Part shown: positions 38,049 through 46,900 of the stretch, piece by piece
Layout of the letters: every line of letters starts with the position of its first letter
How positions within the stretch are numbered: position 1 is the first letter of the stretch
Source: Polaribacter cellanae
GTDB taxonomy: Bacteria; Bacteroidota; Bacteroidia; Flavobacteriales; Flavobacteriaceae
Reading direction: 5' to 3'
NCBI RefSeq assembly: GCF_017569185.1
Contig: NZ_CP071869.1
Location: 2,594,001 to 2,658,000 of the forward strand
Length of the DNA: 64,000 nucleotides
Notes under the pieces: model-generated
Told to the model about the DNA's origin: nothing
The model's input: only the letters and a program-made list of their open reading frames with translations
Databases searched by the model: none
Position numbers and translations under genes: made by a program

Positions 38049-38765
38049 ATGAATTTAAAAATAAAACTGAATAATATCTTATTTTTAGATATAGAAACTG
38101 TACCACAAGAAGAACATTGGAATTTTCTTCCTAAAGAAACACAAACACTTTTCGAGAAAAAAACACAATACCAACGTAAAGAAGAATTTACGGCAGAAGA
38201 ATTTTACGAAAGAGCAGGTATTTGGGCAGAATTCGGAAAAATAATCTGTATTTCTGTAGGTTATTTTGTAAGGGTTGAAGAAAAAAACCAATTTAGAGTT
38301 ACCTCGTTTTTTGGCGATGATGAGCGTAAAATTTTAGTAGATTTTAACAACCTTTTAAACAAACATTTTTCGAAACCTTCTAATGTTTTATGTGCACATA
38401 ATGGAAAAGAATTCGATTTCCCTTTTATTGCCAGAAGAATGATTGTCCATCAAATAGAACTCCCCAAAAAATTAAATTTATTTGGAAAAAAACCTTGGGA
38501 AGTACCACATTTAGACACCCTAGAACTTTGGAAATTTGGTGATTATAAACACTATACCTCTTTAAAATTACTAACGTCTATTTTAGGAATTCCTTCGCCA
38601 AAAGACGATATTGATGGCAGTGAAGTTGCAGGCGTTTACTACAAAGAAAAAAACATCGAACGAATTGTTACTTATTGCGAAAAAGATACCATTGCTGTAG
38701 CACAAGTTTTATTGCGATTTAACAACGAAAATTTACTCGAACCAAAAGATATTGTAAGAGTTTAA
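38049..38765 (+). CDS. PolB-type 3'-5' exonuclease (DEDDy, DnaQ-like)
   Basis: 238 residues. It shows the RNase H-like exonuclease motifs in order: Exo I 'ILFLDIETVPQ' (Asp, Glu), Exo II 'VLCAHNGKEFDFPFIARRM' (Asp), and Exo III 'YCEKDTIAVAQVLL' (Tyr and Asp, the DEDDy form). It matches the family described as related to the exonuclease domain of DNA polymerase B (PF10108), here without a polymerase. It probably trims single-stranded 3' ends in DNA repair. A near-consensus TATCTTTA at 38022-38029 gives it its own promoter. A hairpin terminator lies about 70 bp after the stop. Confidence 0.88.
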   Translation: MNLKIKLNNILFLDIETVPQEEHWNFLPKETQTLFEKKTQYQRKEEFTAEEFYERAGIWAEFGKIICISVGYFVRVEEKNQFRVTSFFGDDERKILVDFNNLLNKHFSKPSNVLCAHNGKEFDFPFIARRMIVHQIELPKKLNLFGKKPWEVPHLDTLELWKFGDYKHYTSLKLLTSILGIPSPKDDIDGSEVAGVYYKEKNIERIVTYCEKDTIAVAQVLLRFNNENLLEPKDIVRV

Positions 38766-38832
38766 AGTTGTTTTTAAAACCGATATTCTACTTTTAAAAC
38801 TACAAACTAAAGATTAATAATTTTAATTAAAT

Positions 38833-38860
38833 ATTGGAGTGGTTGTAAACCAACTCCAAT
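38833..38860. terminator. Hairpin terminator, possibly bidirectional
   Basis: ATTGGAGTGGTT (38833-38844) and AACCAACTCCAAT (38848-38860) pair with one bulged base; T-rich sequence follows on the plus strand. It lies between the exonuclease gene and the convergent small minus-strand frame. Confidence 0.7.
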
Positions 38861-38865
38861 TATTT

Positions 38866-39051
38866 TTATTTTGCGATTATAACGGCCTTATCAAGAGAGC
38901 CACAATACCAATCTTCGCATCCAATTAATGTTTTTGTAATCGAAGTTGATGTTCTAGTTATCCTGTAATAACAGCTTCTTACACAAACATCTTGCTTTTT
39001 TCTTTCTTTATATTTATGAAAGTTTTTATTTGTTGTAGTAAAACTCATCAA
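38866..39051 (-). CDS. Possible small Cys-containing protein, function unknown
   Basis: A 61-codon frame with four cysteines in 'CVRSCYYRI' and 'GCEDWYCGS', ending just before a terminator hairpin. It does not match a family I know. No signal peptide follows the annotated Met, but an ATG-Leu-Leu-Leu-Leu string in another frame ends just before it, so a signal peptide may have been lost to a frameshift. By eye it recalls the Cys-rich stretches of two other minus-strand reading frames in this island (39755-40057 and 40158-40760). It may be a real small gene or a decayed one. Confidence 0.4.
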   Translation of the reverse strand: MMSFTTTNKNFHKYKERKKQDVCVRSCYYRITRTSTSITKTLIGCEDWYCGSLDKAVIIAK

Positions 39052-39078
39052 AGCAAAAGCAACATGTTGGTATAAGAG

Positions 39079-39144
39079 TAGTTGCGATTTTGGTTTAGCT
39101 TAATAGCAATTATTTTTTTTTGTTATGGGCTTTTATCGCAACTA
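39079..39144. repeat. Nested inverted repeats, attC-like element
   Basis: Outer arms TAGTTGCGAT (39079-39088) and ATCGCAACTA (39135-39144) are a perfect 10-bp inverted repeat. Inside, AGCTTAATAGC (39097-39107) and GTTATGGGCT (39122-39131) form an imperfect second stem. On the minus strand the latter reads AGCCCATAACAA, like the R''/L'' half of an integron attC site. It lies between two small minus-strand genes. Confidence 0.45.
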
Positions 39145-39264
39145 AATCTTGCCAGGAAAGAAAATTAAATGGTCAAGATTTTCTCTTTTATTAATTAAGT
39201 CATTATCAGTTAATTTCTAAGACTATTTTACTTGTTTTTTATCTCAGTTCTTTGTTAGGGGCAG

Positions 39265-39723
39265 TTACAGTTTTTCTAAAGTCATATACTCTTGTTCAGA
39301 ATAAAAAATCTTTAGGGTATTTTCTTGAATAATTTCATAAGTGTTTTGCCAATTTCCTAATTGTTTATTATAATTTGAGTTTAAACTTTGATAAAACAAA
39401 TTACCCCATTCTGTTTCATTAGCTTCTGTTGTTGAAAACTCCGAAAAGATAAGTAGTTTGCTTCTATTATCAATGGAAAAACTACCTGAAAAATCATTAA
39501 TAACTGTGCTACCAGTAAAATTCAACTCTCGATTGAAAATTATTGTAATTCGATTTGAATTTGAAAAATCACTATCTACAAGGACATTATTAGTTAACCG
39601 ATTAACAAATGAAGTTAATTTCCAAGTACCATAAATAGAATTTTCTTGCTGTTTTGTTTCTTCTTCATTACTACATCCTGTAATCAAAAAGAAAATTGAT
39701 AAAATTAAAAACATATTTTTCAT
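39265..39723 (-). CDS. Small lipoprotein with META/lipocalin-like fold
   Basis: 152 residues. The lipoprotein signal ends at the lipobox 'FLITGCSN' (Cys17). The mature part, 'IYGTWKLTSFVNRL', 'TGSTVINDFSGSFSI', 'LLIFSEFSTTEANETEW' and a final 'ENTLKIFYSEQEYMTL', follows the strand order of META (HslJ-like) or lipocalin-like heat-shock/lipoprotein domains. It is probably anchored in a membrane facing the periplasm; its role is unknown. Three bases after the stop, the minus strand reads GCCCCTAACAAAG, similar to an attC end, so it may be a cassette-like gene. Confidence 0.68.
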   Translation of the reverse strand: MKNMFLILSIFFLITGCSNEEETKQQENSIYGTWKLTSFVNRLTNNVLVDSDFSNSNRITIIFNRELNFTGSTVINDFSGSFSIDNRSKLLIFSEFSTTEANETEWGNLFYQSLNSNYNKQLGNWQNTYEIIQENTLKIFYSEQEYMTLEKL

Positions 39724-39754
39724 AATCTTATTATTTTATGTTTTTATAAAACTC

Positions 39755-40057
39755 TTAGAATCCAAATATTCCTCCACCTCCAGAAGAAGTCCATTTAACA
39801 CCAAATGTTTGTTCTTTCCAATCACTACATCCACAAGAATTACATAATCTTGTTTGAATTCGTATTGGACCAGAGCCTCTTACAGTAACCAATTTTACAG
39901 ATTCTGTAATTCCACTTCTAATCATAGATATTCCAAAGTTGTTAAGAATTTTTATTTCCCAAGAACAATCTTGATAGTTGGTTGGGTTACCATCATATTC
40001 AAGGGATATCCAATTCCAATAATGTGTTGGTAGATGAAAAGTAGCAGAATAAAAATG
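39755..40057 (-). pseudogene. Start-less 100-codon gene fragment, Cys-containing secreted-type protein
   Basis: An uninterrupted minus-strand frame of 100 codons ends in TAA at 39755. It begins right after a TAG (40058-40060) and contains no plausible start before Met at about codon 51. The sequence is clearly protein-like: 'FYSATFHLPTHYWNWISLEY', 'GNPTNYQDCSWEIKIL', 'VRGSGPIRIQTRLC', 'SCGCSDWKEQTFGVKW', ending in a Gly-rich 'SSGGGGIFGF'. I take it as the 3' part of a gene whose 5' end has been lost, perhaps by recombination at the attC-like site 50 bp upstream. I recognise no family. Confidence 0.55.
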
Positions 40058-40112
40058 CTATTATTCTCAGTTTATAAACAAAGATAGCAGAAAAGTACAA
40101 ACTTTGTAATTT

Positions 40113-40151
40113 GCGCTTAACTGCTATTTTTTTATATGCAGTTTTATGGGC
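40113..40151. repeat. Imperfect palindrome, attC-like, after the 40158 lipoprotein gene
   Basis: GCGCTTAACTGC (40113-40124) and GCAGTTTTATGGGC (40138-40151) pair with a perfect AACTGC/GCAGTT core and unpaired bases nearer the ends. On the minus strand the second-arm end reads GTTAAGC, fitting the integron core GTTRRRY. It shares 'GCTTAA ... T-run ... ATGGGCTTTT' with the element at 39079-39144 and starts 6 bases after the stop of the lipoprotein gene. Confidence 0.45.
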
Positions 40152-40157
40152 TTTTAA

Positions 40158-40760
40158 TTACTCCAATAAATTGTCAATGTTAATAATATTACCATCATCT
40201 TCTTGGTTCTTTATATCTTCAATGCTTAATTTTTCTAGTGGTATATGTGCTATTTGAGCGTTAATTGGTGTATCTGAATAACATACTTCGACTCCTGTTC
40301 TTATTCCAAATGTTTTTACTGGTTTTACTCTAATATATAATACTGTTTTTGTTCCGTCACCAACAGCTGTTGATATTGTTTTTTTTACACAGGCTTCACT
40401 TCTACAAGTTTTACATGTTTTAGATGCAGCACTTCTTGAATATAATCCCTTATACGAATTATTAATTTTATTTTCATATTCAGGACTTGAGATTCTTACA
40501 ATAGTATACTTCTTGCTACTTTTTATGTAAAAAGCTTCTTTATTTAACAAATCTTCTGAAAATTTTTCCGTGAAGGAACTTAAATTTGAAGTTTTAAAAT
40601 ATACATCATAAGATTCTTTTAGATTTATTGATAAATCTAATTCTAATTTATTTATTGTGAATTCCTCTAAATTATTTAATTCTGGTTCAGTATTATTTGA
40701 ACAAGAAAAAACAAATACCGAAATTAAAATAATTAATAATTTAGTTTTTAAATATTTCAT
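40158..40760 (-). CDS. Putative lipoprotein, Cys-rich centre, function unknown
   Basis: 200 residues from the ATG at 40760. An in-frame start nine codons upstream only adds a polar leader, so I prefer the shorter form, which begins directly with a lipoprotein signal 'LLIILISVFVFSCSNN' (lipobox Cys near residue 20). The mature protein has a charged helical N-half and a compact segment with four cysteines, 'KTCKTCRSEACVKK' and 'GVEVCYSD'. It matches no family I know. Bacteroidota lipoproteins of this type sit in the outer or inner membrane. An attC-like palindrome follows the stop and a start-less gene fragment lies beyond it. Confidence 0.62.
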   Translation of the reverse strand: MKYLKTKLLIILISVFVFSCSNNTEPELNNLEEFTINKLELDLSINLKESYDVYFKTSNLSSFTEKFSEDLLNKEAFYIKSSKKYTIVRISSPEYENKINNSYKGLYSRSAASKTCKTCRSEACVKKTISTAVGDGTKTVLYIRVKPVKTFGIRTGVEVCYSDTPINAQIAHIPLEKLSIEDIKNQEDDGNIINIDNLLE

Positions 40761-41301
40761 TTTATTTGTTTTTAATAATATACGCATTCAATTTTTTTTT
40801 TTAGAGTATTGAATGAAGACTTATAATTTTGCCTTCTTTTTCAAGAAACTCTTTTTATGTACAATTCATAATTTTTTAACTCATTTTTTTCTTCCAAGTA
40901 GAGTTTGCTCTTAGAATATAATTACGCTTTCCTTTTAATTGCCCACAACAACGATTAAAATTAAAAAAATTATTTTTTTCTTTTTTAAAATTTTTATGTT
41001 TTATAAATTAATACAATAAAGGTCTAAGAATACTATTTAAACATCCAAGAAAAAATCTTGGTAAAAGTTCGGTAAATTTTAAAAAAGGAATGTGCGCACT
41101 CTTTATAAACATTCTTTTTTTTGCTAGCAAGTTTTTAAAAACGGAAATCAAGTCGTTAATAAAAACAATTTAAACATAAAAAAAATAATGGGATATGCAA
41201 ATAAAATTTATGTTTTGTTTAGCTTTTTTTAAAAAAAATAATAATATGTCATTTTTTTTAAGGTTTTAAAAATAATAATGCAATGTTTTAAGTATTGCAA
41301 C
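40761..41301. other. 540-bp gene-free AT-rich stretch
   Basis: No reading frame of note on either strand. It contains GCCCACAACAACG at 40941-40953 between TTTTAAT and ATTAAAA arms (40933-40960), a possible fourth attC-like site in opposite orientation. It also has a small hairpin CCAAGA/TCTTGG and long A/T runs. It separates the small-gene island from the ABC-F gene. Confidence 0.5.
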
Positions 41302-43170
41302 TTATTCTTCTGTTTTTAAAGAAAGCTCTAACCAACGTTCTTCTTTTTGTTCTAAAGCATCAATAATTTCTTGTAATTCTTCAGATTTCTTTGCAACATT
41401 ATCGGGTTCGATTTCTACATTTAAAAACTGATTTTCAATCGTTGTTTTTCTTTTTTGAAGTCTTTCAATTTCTACTTCCAAAGCACCAAACTCTCTTTTT
41501 TCATTAAAGCTTAAACTTGACTTCGTTGCTTTCTTTTCTACCTTTTTCTCAACAGGTTTTTCGGCAATTTCTTTTACACTTTCAGTATTATTAGAACTAT
41601 CGTACACTCTAAAATCGGAATAATTCCCAGGAAAATTCTCGACAACACCTTCGCCTCTAAAAACAAAAAGTGCATCTACAATTTTATCCATAAAATAACG
41701 GTCGTGAGAAACAACTAATAAGTTTCCTGGAAAATCTAACAAGAAGTTTTCTAAAACATTTAGCGTAACCACATCTAAGTCGTTGGTTGGCTCATCTAAA
41801 ATTAAAAAATTAGGATTCTGAATTAAAACCGCACATAAATACAAGCGTTTTTGTTCTCCTCCAGAAAGTTTTTCGACAAAATCGTATTGTTTCTTTTTAT
41901 CAAACAGAAAACGCTCTAACAATTGCGAGGCAGAAATTTTTCGTCCTTTAGAAAGCGGAATAAATTCTCCAAACTCTTTTACAACTTCAATAACTTTTTG
42001 TCCTTCTTTAATTTCGATACCAGCTTGTGTGTAATAACCGAATTTTACAGTTTCACCCAAAATAACTTTACCACTATCTAAAGGTGCTTTTTGGGTAATA
42101 ATATTTAAAAAAGACGATTTTCCTGTTCCGTTTTTACCAATAATACCAACACGTTCTCCACGTTTAAAAACGTAATCGAAACCATCTAAAATCTTTTTAT
42201 CGCCAAAAGATTTGTAAACTTTATGAAGCTCTAAAATCTTACTTCCCAAACGTTCCATATTTATTTCTAGCTGAATTTGATGGTCTTTTCTACGTTGGTG
42301 TGCTTTTTCTTTAATTTGATAAAAATCGTCTGTTCTCGATTTCGATTTTGTAGTTCTTGCTTTGGGTTGCTTTCGCATCCAATCTAACTCCTTTTTAAAC
42401 AAGCTTTTTGCTTTACTTAAATTGGTAGCTTCTAAAGCCAAACGCTCTTCTTTATTTTGAAGGTAATAAGAGTAATTTCCTTTGTATTTATAGATTTTAC
42501 CTTCATCTAACTCTAAAATTTCGTTACAAACACGTTCTAAAAAATAACGGTCGTGTGTAACCATAAATAAGGTAATTTTCTCTTTTGCGAAAAAGGCTTC
42601 TAACCATTCTATCATTTCTAAATCTAAATGATTGGTTGGTTCATCTAAAATTAATAAATCGGGTTTGTTAATTAAAACAATAGCTAAACTGAGTCGTTTT
42701 CTTTGTCCACCAGAAAGTTTACCCACTTTTAACGATAAATCTTCTAATTTTAATTTCGATAAAATTTGACGGTATTGCGTTTCAAAATCCCACGCATTAA
42801 ATTGTTCCATTTGCTCAAACGCAGTTTGGTATGCATCTGTATCGTCCAAGTTTTTTAAGGCTTTTTCATATTGGTTTACAATAGAAAGAATCTTGTTATC
42901 TGTTGCGAAAATGGTTTCTTCGATGGTTAGGTTTTTGTTTAACTCGTCATTTTGCGCCAAATAAGCAATAGAAATATCTTTACGAGTAACTATTTGCCCA
43001 GTATCTGGTACATCTAAACCAGCAATAATATTTAAAATAGAGGTTTTTCCACTTCCATTTTTTGCAACGAAAGCAACTTTTTGATCTTTATTAATTCCAA
43101 AAGAAATGTCTTCAAACAAAACACGTTCTCCATAGGATTTAGATATATTTTCTACTGATAAATAGTTCAT
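41302..43170 (-). CDS. uup: ABC-F family ATPase, Uup type
   Basis: 622 residues from the ATG at 43170. Six extra codons upstream begin with TTG inside a promoter-like CAAAGAAA (minus TTTCTTTG), so that start is rejected. Two ABC ATPase domains without membrane helices are visible. Domain one has 'AKNGSGKTS', 'LSGGQRKRLSLA' and 'LLILDEPTNHLD'. Domain two has 'GKNGTGKSS', 'LSGGEQKRLYLC' and 'FLILDEPTNDLD'. Between them is the basic P-site tRNA-interaction-type linker ('ELDWMRKQPKARTTKSKSRT'), and at the end a coiled coil of the Uup C-terminal type. ABC-F proteins act on the ribosome; Uup also affects recombination and transposon excision. Confidence 0.93.
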   Translation of the reverse strand: MNYLSVENISKSYGERVLFEDISFGINKDQKVAFVAKNGSGKTSILNIIAGLDVPDTGQIVTRKDISIAYLAQNDELNKNLTIEETIFATDNKILSIVNQYEKALKNLDDTDAYQTAFEQMEQFNAWDFETQYRQILSKLKLEDLSLKVGKLSGGQRKRLSLAIVLINKPDLLILDEPTNHLDLEMIEWLEAFFAKEKITLFMVTHDRYFLERVCNEILELDEGKIYKYKGNYSYYLQNKEERLALEATNLSKAKSLFKKELDWMRKQPKARTTKSKSRTDDFYQIKEKAHQRRKDHQIQLEINMERLGSKILELHKVYKSFGDKKILDGFDYVFKRGERVGIIGKNGTGKSSFLNIITQKAPLDSGKVILGETVKFGYYTQAGIEIKEGQKVIEVVKEFGEFIPLSKGRKISASQLLERFLFDKKKQYDFVEKLSGGEQKRLYLCAVLIQNPNFLILDEPTNDLDVVTLNVLENFLLDFPGNLLVVSHDRYFMDKIVDALFVFRGEGVVENFPGNYSDFRVYDSSNNTESVKEIAEKPVEKKVEKKATKSSLSFNEKREFGALEVEIERLQKRKTTIENQFLNVEIEPDNVAKKSEELQEIIDALEQKEERWLELSLKTEE

Positions 43171-43278
43171 TAATCTTCTTTTTTGCAAAGAAACGAAAAA
43201 TCGATGTCGTTCAGTTGGGTTTATCTCTCAATTATTTCTTAAGAAACATATTAGTCAATAAAAAGTTATATAAACGAG

Positions 43279-43305
43279 AAAACCCAAGATTTTATCTTGG
43301 GTTTT
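43279..43305. terminator. Strong hairpin terminator upstream of uup
   Basis: AAAACCCAAGAT (43279-43290), TTT, ATCTTGGGTTTT (43294-43305) then more T: a perfect 12-bp stem. It can work in either direction. No intact gene now ends here, so it may be a relic of the decayed gene whose Fn3 piece remains at 43762. Confidence 0.8.
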
Positions 43306-43402
43306 TTTCTGTTCATTTAATTTTTAGGGGGCTGCTTATAGGGGATGCAAAATTAAATGACACTATGATGATGTAAATATATATATTAAACAAGTACTTG
43401 TC

Positions 43403-43470
43403 AATCCCTGAACTCCGTATATTTTTCGTATCCCTGAGCTCAGGGATACCTATCCCTGAGCTCAGGGATA
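43403..43470. repeat. Three palindromic ATCCCTGA repeat copies
   Basis: GTATCCCTGAGCTCAGGGATAC (43428-43449) and TATCCCTGAGCTCAGGGATA (43451-43470) are perfect palindromes one base apart. A degenerate copy AATCCCTGAACTCCGTAT sits at 43403-43420. The ATCCCTGA starts are 26 and 22 bases apart. The 800-bp stretch from 43171 to 43986 holds only these, two hairpins and an Fn3 relic. Confidence 0.85.
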
Positions 43471-43492
43471 AGTGAAAAATTGATGTAGCAAT

Positions 43493-43515
43493 AAACCCAG
43501 TAGTAGACTGGGTTT
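43493..43515. terminator. Terminator-like hairpin in the gene-poor stretch
   Basis: AAACCCAGT (43493-43501), AGTAG loop, ACTGGGTTT (43507-43515): a perfect 9-bp stem with only a short T-run on the right. No gene ends next to it. Confidence 0.5.
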
Positions 43516-43761
43516 GTTAAAATTGAAATAAAATTGAAAATGCTTAATTTTTAATGAACTTTTGTAAGAACGTTTTATTTTATCTGGCAATTCAATGAAA
43601 TAAATACAAATTTTAATGTAGAAATGGTATTACTCTTGCATAATTAGGCTCACTATCGATTCAGCTATTTAAATCAGTTTCAAAAAAACGCTAGAAGTTC
43701 GATAAGAATTAGAAAAAGATCCTCTACAATCGATATCAGTTTTACCTTCATTTTAATTCCA

Positions 43762-43881
43762 TTAGAACAAGATTGGTGTTACTGAAGTAGTAATTTTTAC
43801 AGAATTGCTGTTTCCAGAAACATTTTTTGCTACATCTTTTACTGTAAATGCATAAGAAGTGTTTTCTGTAAGCCTTTTTGC
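43762..43881 (-). pseudogene. Relic of a fibronectin type III domain
   Basis: A 39-codon minus-strand open segment reads 'LTENTSYAFTVKDVAKNV' and 'SGNSNSVKITTSVTP' before a stop at 43762. It lines up with the Fn3 domain end of the neighbouring subtilisin-like protease ('LTANTSYTYTVKAKDEAEN'). Stops and frame breaks surround it, so it is a remnant of an Fn3-bearing secreted protein, perhaps a duplicated copy of part of the protease gene. Confidence 0.6.
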
Positions 43882-43933
43882 TTAATAAGGTATGGCTTGT
43901 AACTGTTGTAATTTATTTGCAAAAATCAACTAA

Positions 43934-43964
43934 AAAAACCTCGAGCAATTTGCTCGAGGTTTTT
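43934..43964 (-). terminator. Rho-independent terminator of the subtilisin-like protease gene
   Basis: AAAAACCTCGAGCA (43934-43947) and TGCTCGAGGTTTTT (43951-43964) pair perfectly over 14 bp around a 3-base loop, 23 bases after the protease stop on the minus strand. The flanking A/T tracts make it work both ways. Confidence 0.9.
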
Positions 43965-43986
43965 AATTTTATTTTAAAAAGTAATT

Positions 43987-46900
43987 TTATTTTTTAATTA
44001 ATTTATTTTTCACAGATTTTTGACCGTCGTTAACTTCTAACAAATAAATACCTCTTTTTAAAGTAGAAACATCTATGGTGCGTTTTTGTAATTTTCCTGC
44101 CTTTATTACTTGACCAATAGTATTTATAATTTTAAATGATAAGTTTTTACTTCTACCAAATTTAACTTGAACAAAATTAGTCGTTGGGTTAGGGAATATT
44201 TCTAAACTTGAAGAAATTTCGCTACCTAATACTTCACCCTTCGTACTATCTGTGTAAATTGTATAGTTGTTAGGAGTATTTTGGGTAATATTAACAGTGT
44301 AGTCTTCTACTTCACCATCAGAAAATGTTTCGCAAGCTGTTTGTGCGCTATTGTATTTCATAGAAACACGCATTCTTGTTTGTCCTAATAATGCATTAGA
44401 AGGCACAGCAACAGTAGCTGTTAAATTGTTTGAACTAGATGAAGATCCTGAAACTACTTTTTCGTTGCTATCAAAAGTTCCATTTTGGTTAAAGTCAATC
44501 CAAACAGCCCAATGTTCTGTATAGGCTGTGCTTGAAAACCCTGCGCTTACAACCATAGTATTTGAACTTCCTTGTGCTAAGGTAGCTATTTTAGAGGTAA
44601 AATCTCCATAACCAGCATTTGCACTAGTGGCATTTTTCATTCCACCTAACTCTATATTATCAATCCATTCGTAAGTTGCTCTATTTCCTTTAGAGGAACA
44701 ATAATTAAGCGCAACACCTAAGGTTGTAAATGTTACACTGTTACTTGGTGTAGATGTATTTTCTGCTTCATCTTTAGCTTTAACAGTGTATGTGTAAGAT
44801 GTATTTGCTGTTAATCCAGTAATATTGGCAGAGGTTCCTGTTACGGTTCCTACGCTGGTATTATTGTTAAATATCTCATACTTTGTTACTGCTACATTGT
44901 CTGTAGAAGCAGTCCAAGATAAAGTTGCTGTAGTTTGTGTTATGTTAGAGGCAGATAAACCTGTGGGTGCAGTAGGTGCTTGTGTATCTGAAACACCATT
45001 CGTAATATTTACAGTATAATCTTCTGTTTCTCCATAATTAAAAGTTCCGCAAGAAGAAGGTACAGTATTGTATTGCATAACCACACGCATTCTTGTTGTA
45101 CCTGTTATTGCAGAGGCTGGTATAGAAAAAGAACCACTAACAGGCGTAGTTTTAGAAGCTGTTTTTGTCCAAACTGTTTCACCATTATCAGCAAAATCAC
45201 CATCTTTATTATAGTCAATAAAAACTGCATATCCTTCGTTATAATTTGTGCCAGGCCAAGTTGGTGTAATTGTAATTGTAGTTGAAGCACCTTTGGTAAT
45301 ATTTGTAGATTGAGATGTGTAATCTGCATATCCGCCAGATGATGCTCCACTTGTATTGTTAATACTACCTAAAACTACCTTACTAATATATTCATCAGAA
45401 ACACTATTTCCATTAGAGCTACAGTAATTTAATTGAACTTCTGTAGTTGTAAAATTTACTGATGCACTGTATGCAGATGTAGTGTTGTTAGGACATTTGC
45501 TTCTTACTTGTACTTCGTAAGAAGTTTGAGGAGATAAATTTGATAAAGAAGTTGTAGCTGTTGCAACAGATGAAGTTGTCCAAGAAGAGCTACCTACTTT
45601 ACGATATCTAAAATCATAAGAAGTTCCTGCAACAGAATTCCACGAAACAGTAGCTGTAGAAGAGTCAAATTCATCAACAGTAAGATTAGAAGGGGTTGTA
45701 GCATTACAAACTACAGGAACTCCGCTTAAACCAGTTACTATTAAAGAATAATTTTGGCTTCCACCAGTTAAATTGCCTTTGTGGGTTACAGTAATTGTAT
45801 AGGTTCCAGAAGCATTTGCTATATCAACTCTTTCATAAGGGTCTTTGTTATTGTCTCCTCTTCCATTAGTTGTAACTCCTGTTAACCTCCAAGGTGTAGA
45901 TGTCGTACCATTTTTAGATACTCTAATATCTAAGTCGTTTACTAAAACTGCTAATGGAGAGTTTGTTGCTGTGGTAGCTGTACCTGGTCTATCTGTCCAA
46001 GATATTGAAGCTAGCAGTGGGTTAACTCCGTCAGAATCGACAGTAATTGTGTAGGTTTGACCTTGTGCTAATGTTAATTCTTCGATTTTAGATTGATTTC
46101 CTTTTTGAGTAATTGCTTCTGCGGCTTTTTTAGCATTTAACAATCCCCAACCGAAAATTGCATCAGGTCCATTTGCTCCTGCATCATCTGCAGTATGTAA
46201 AGCCAAGCCTTTTAAAGTTGCAGCTTTCATAAAAGAACCATGAGTGTTATTGTTGTGTTGCTGTAATAATAATAATGTACCAGCTACATTTGGAGACGCC
46301 ATAGATGTACCAGAAATACTATAATAATCATCATCTGTATTTCCGTCAGAAAAATCTGGTGCTCCACGATTTTGTTTGAAGCTCTCAAAGTCAAATGCAG
46401 AATATACGTTTGTACCATTACCTGTAATATCTGGTTTTATACGTAAATCGTCTGTTGGTCCTTCACTACTTGAAGAGTTAATTAATACCTGAATTAAGTT
46501 CCCATCAGCATCTACATTAGCGTCTTGTGCATTAGCAACTACTAAGTTGTTTTTTGAAGTAGAGTGGCCTGTTAATTTGTCGTAAGAGCTGTTACCTTCT
46601 AATGGGCTTGCATTGTAGGCATCTTGATCACCATCATTACCAGCAGCAACAACCATTAGATAGTTTGGTGCGTTAAACATTAACGCATCCCATCTACGTG
46701 AATCTACAATATATGCTCCAAAATAATAGTCTGGAATTAAATCTCCTCTAGGACCATACGAATGGTTAGATATTAACATACCATTAGCTGCTGCATCTGT
46801 AGCTTCTGCAACATCATTATTCCAATCTGCAGTAATAGCGTTTGCGTGAGGCGCCATACCTTTAGAGTTGGCTTGAAATTCTCCAGAACCAACAATGGTT

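Noticed and set aside
38766..41301. A complete integron with integrase
   Set aside because: No tyrosine-recombinase gene is present in the window; only attC-like palindromes are seen, so only a cassette-like cluster is proposed.
45073..45285. Cys/His-rich 70-codon frame antisense to the subtilisin-like protease
   Set aside because: Shadow of the GEVED/Fn3 coding frame on the other strand; no start context or promoter.
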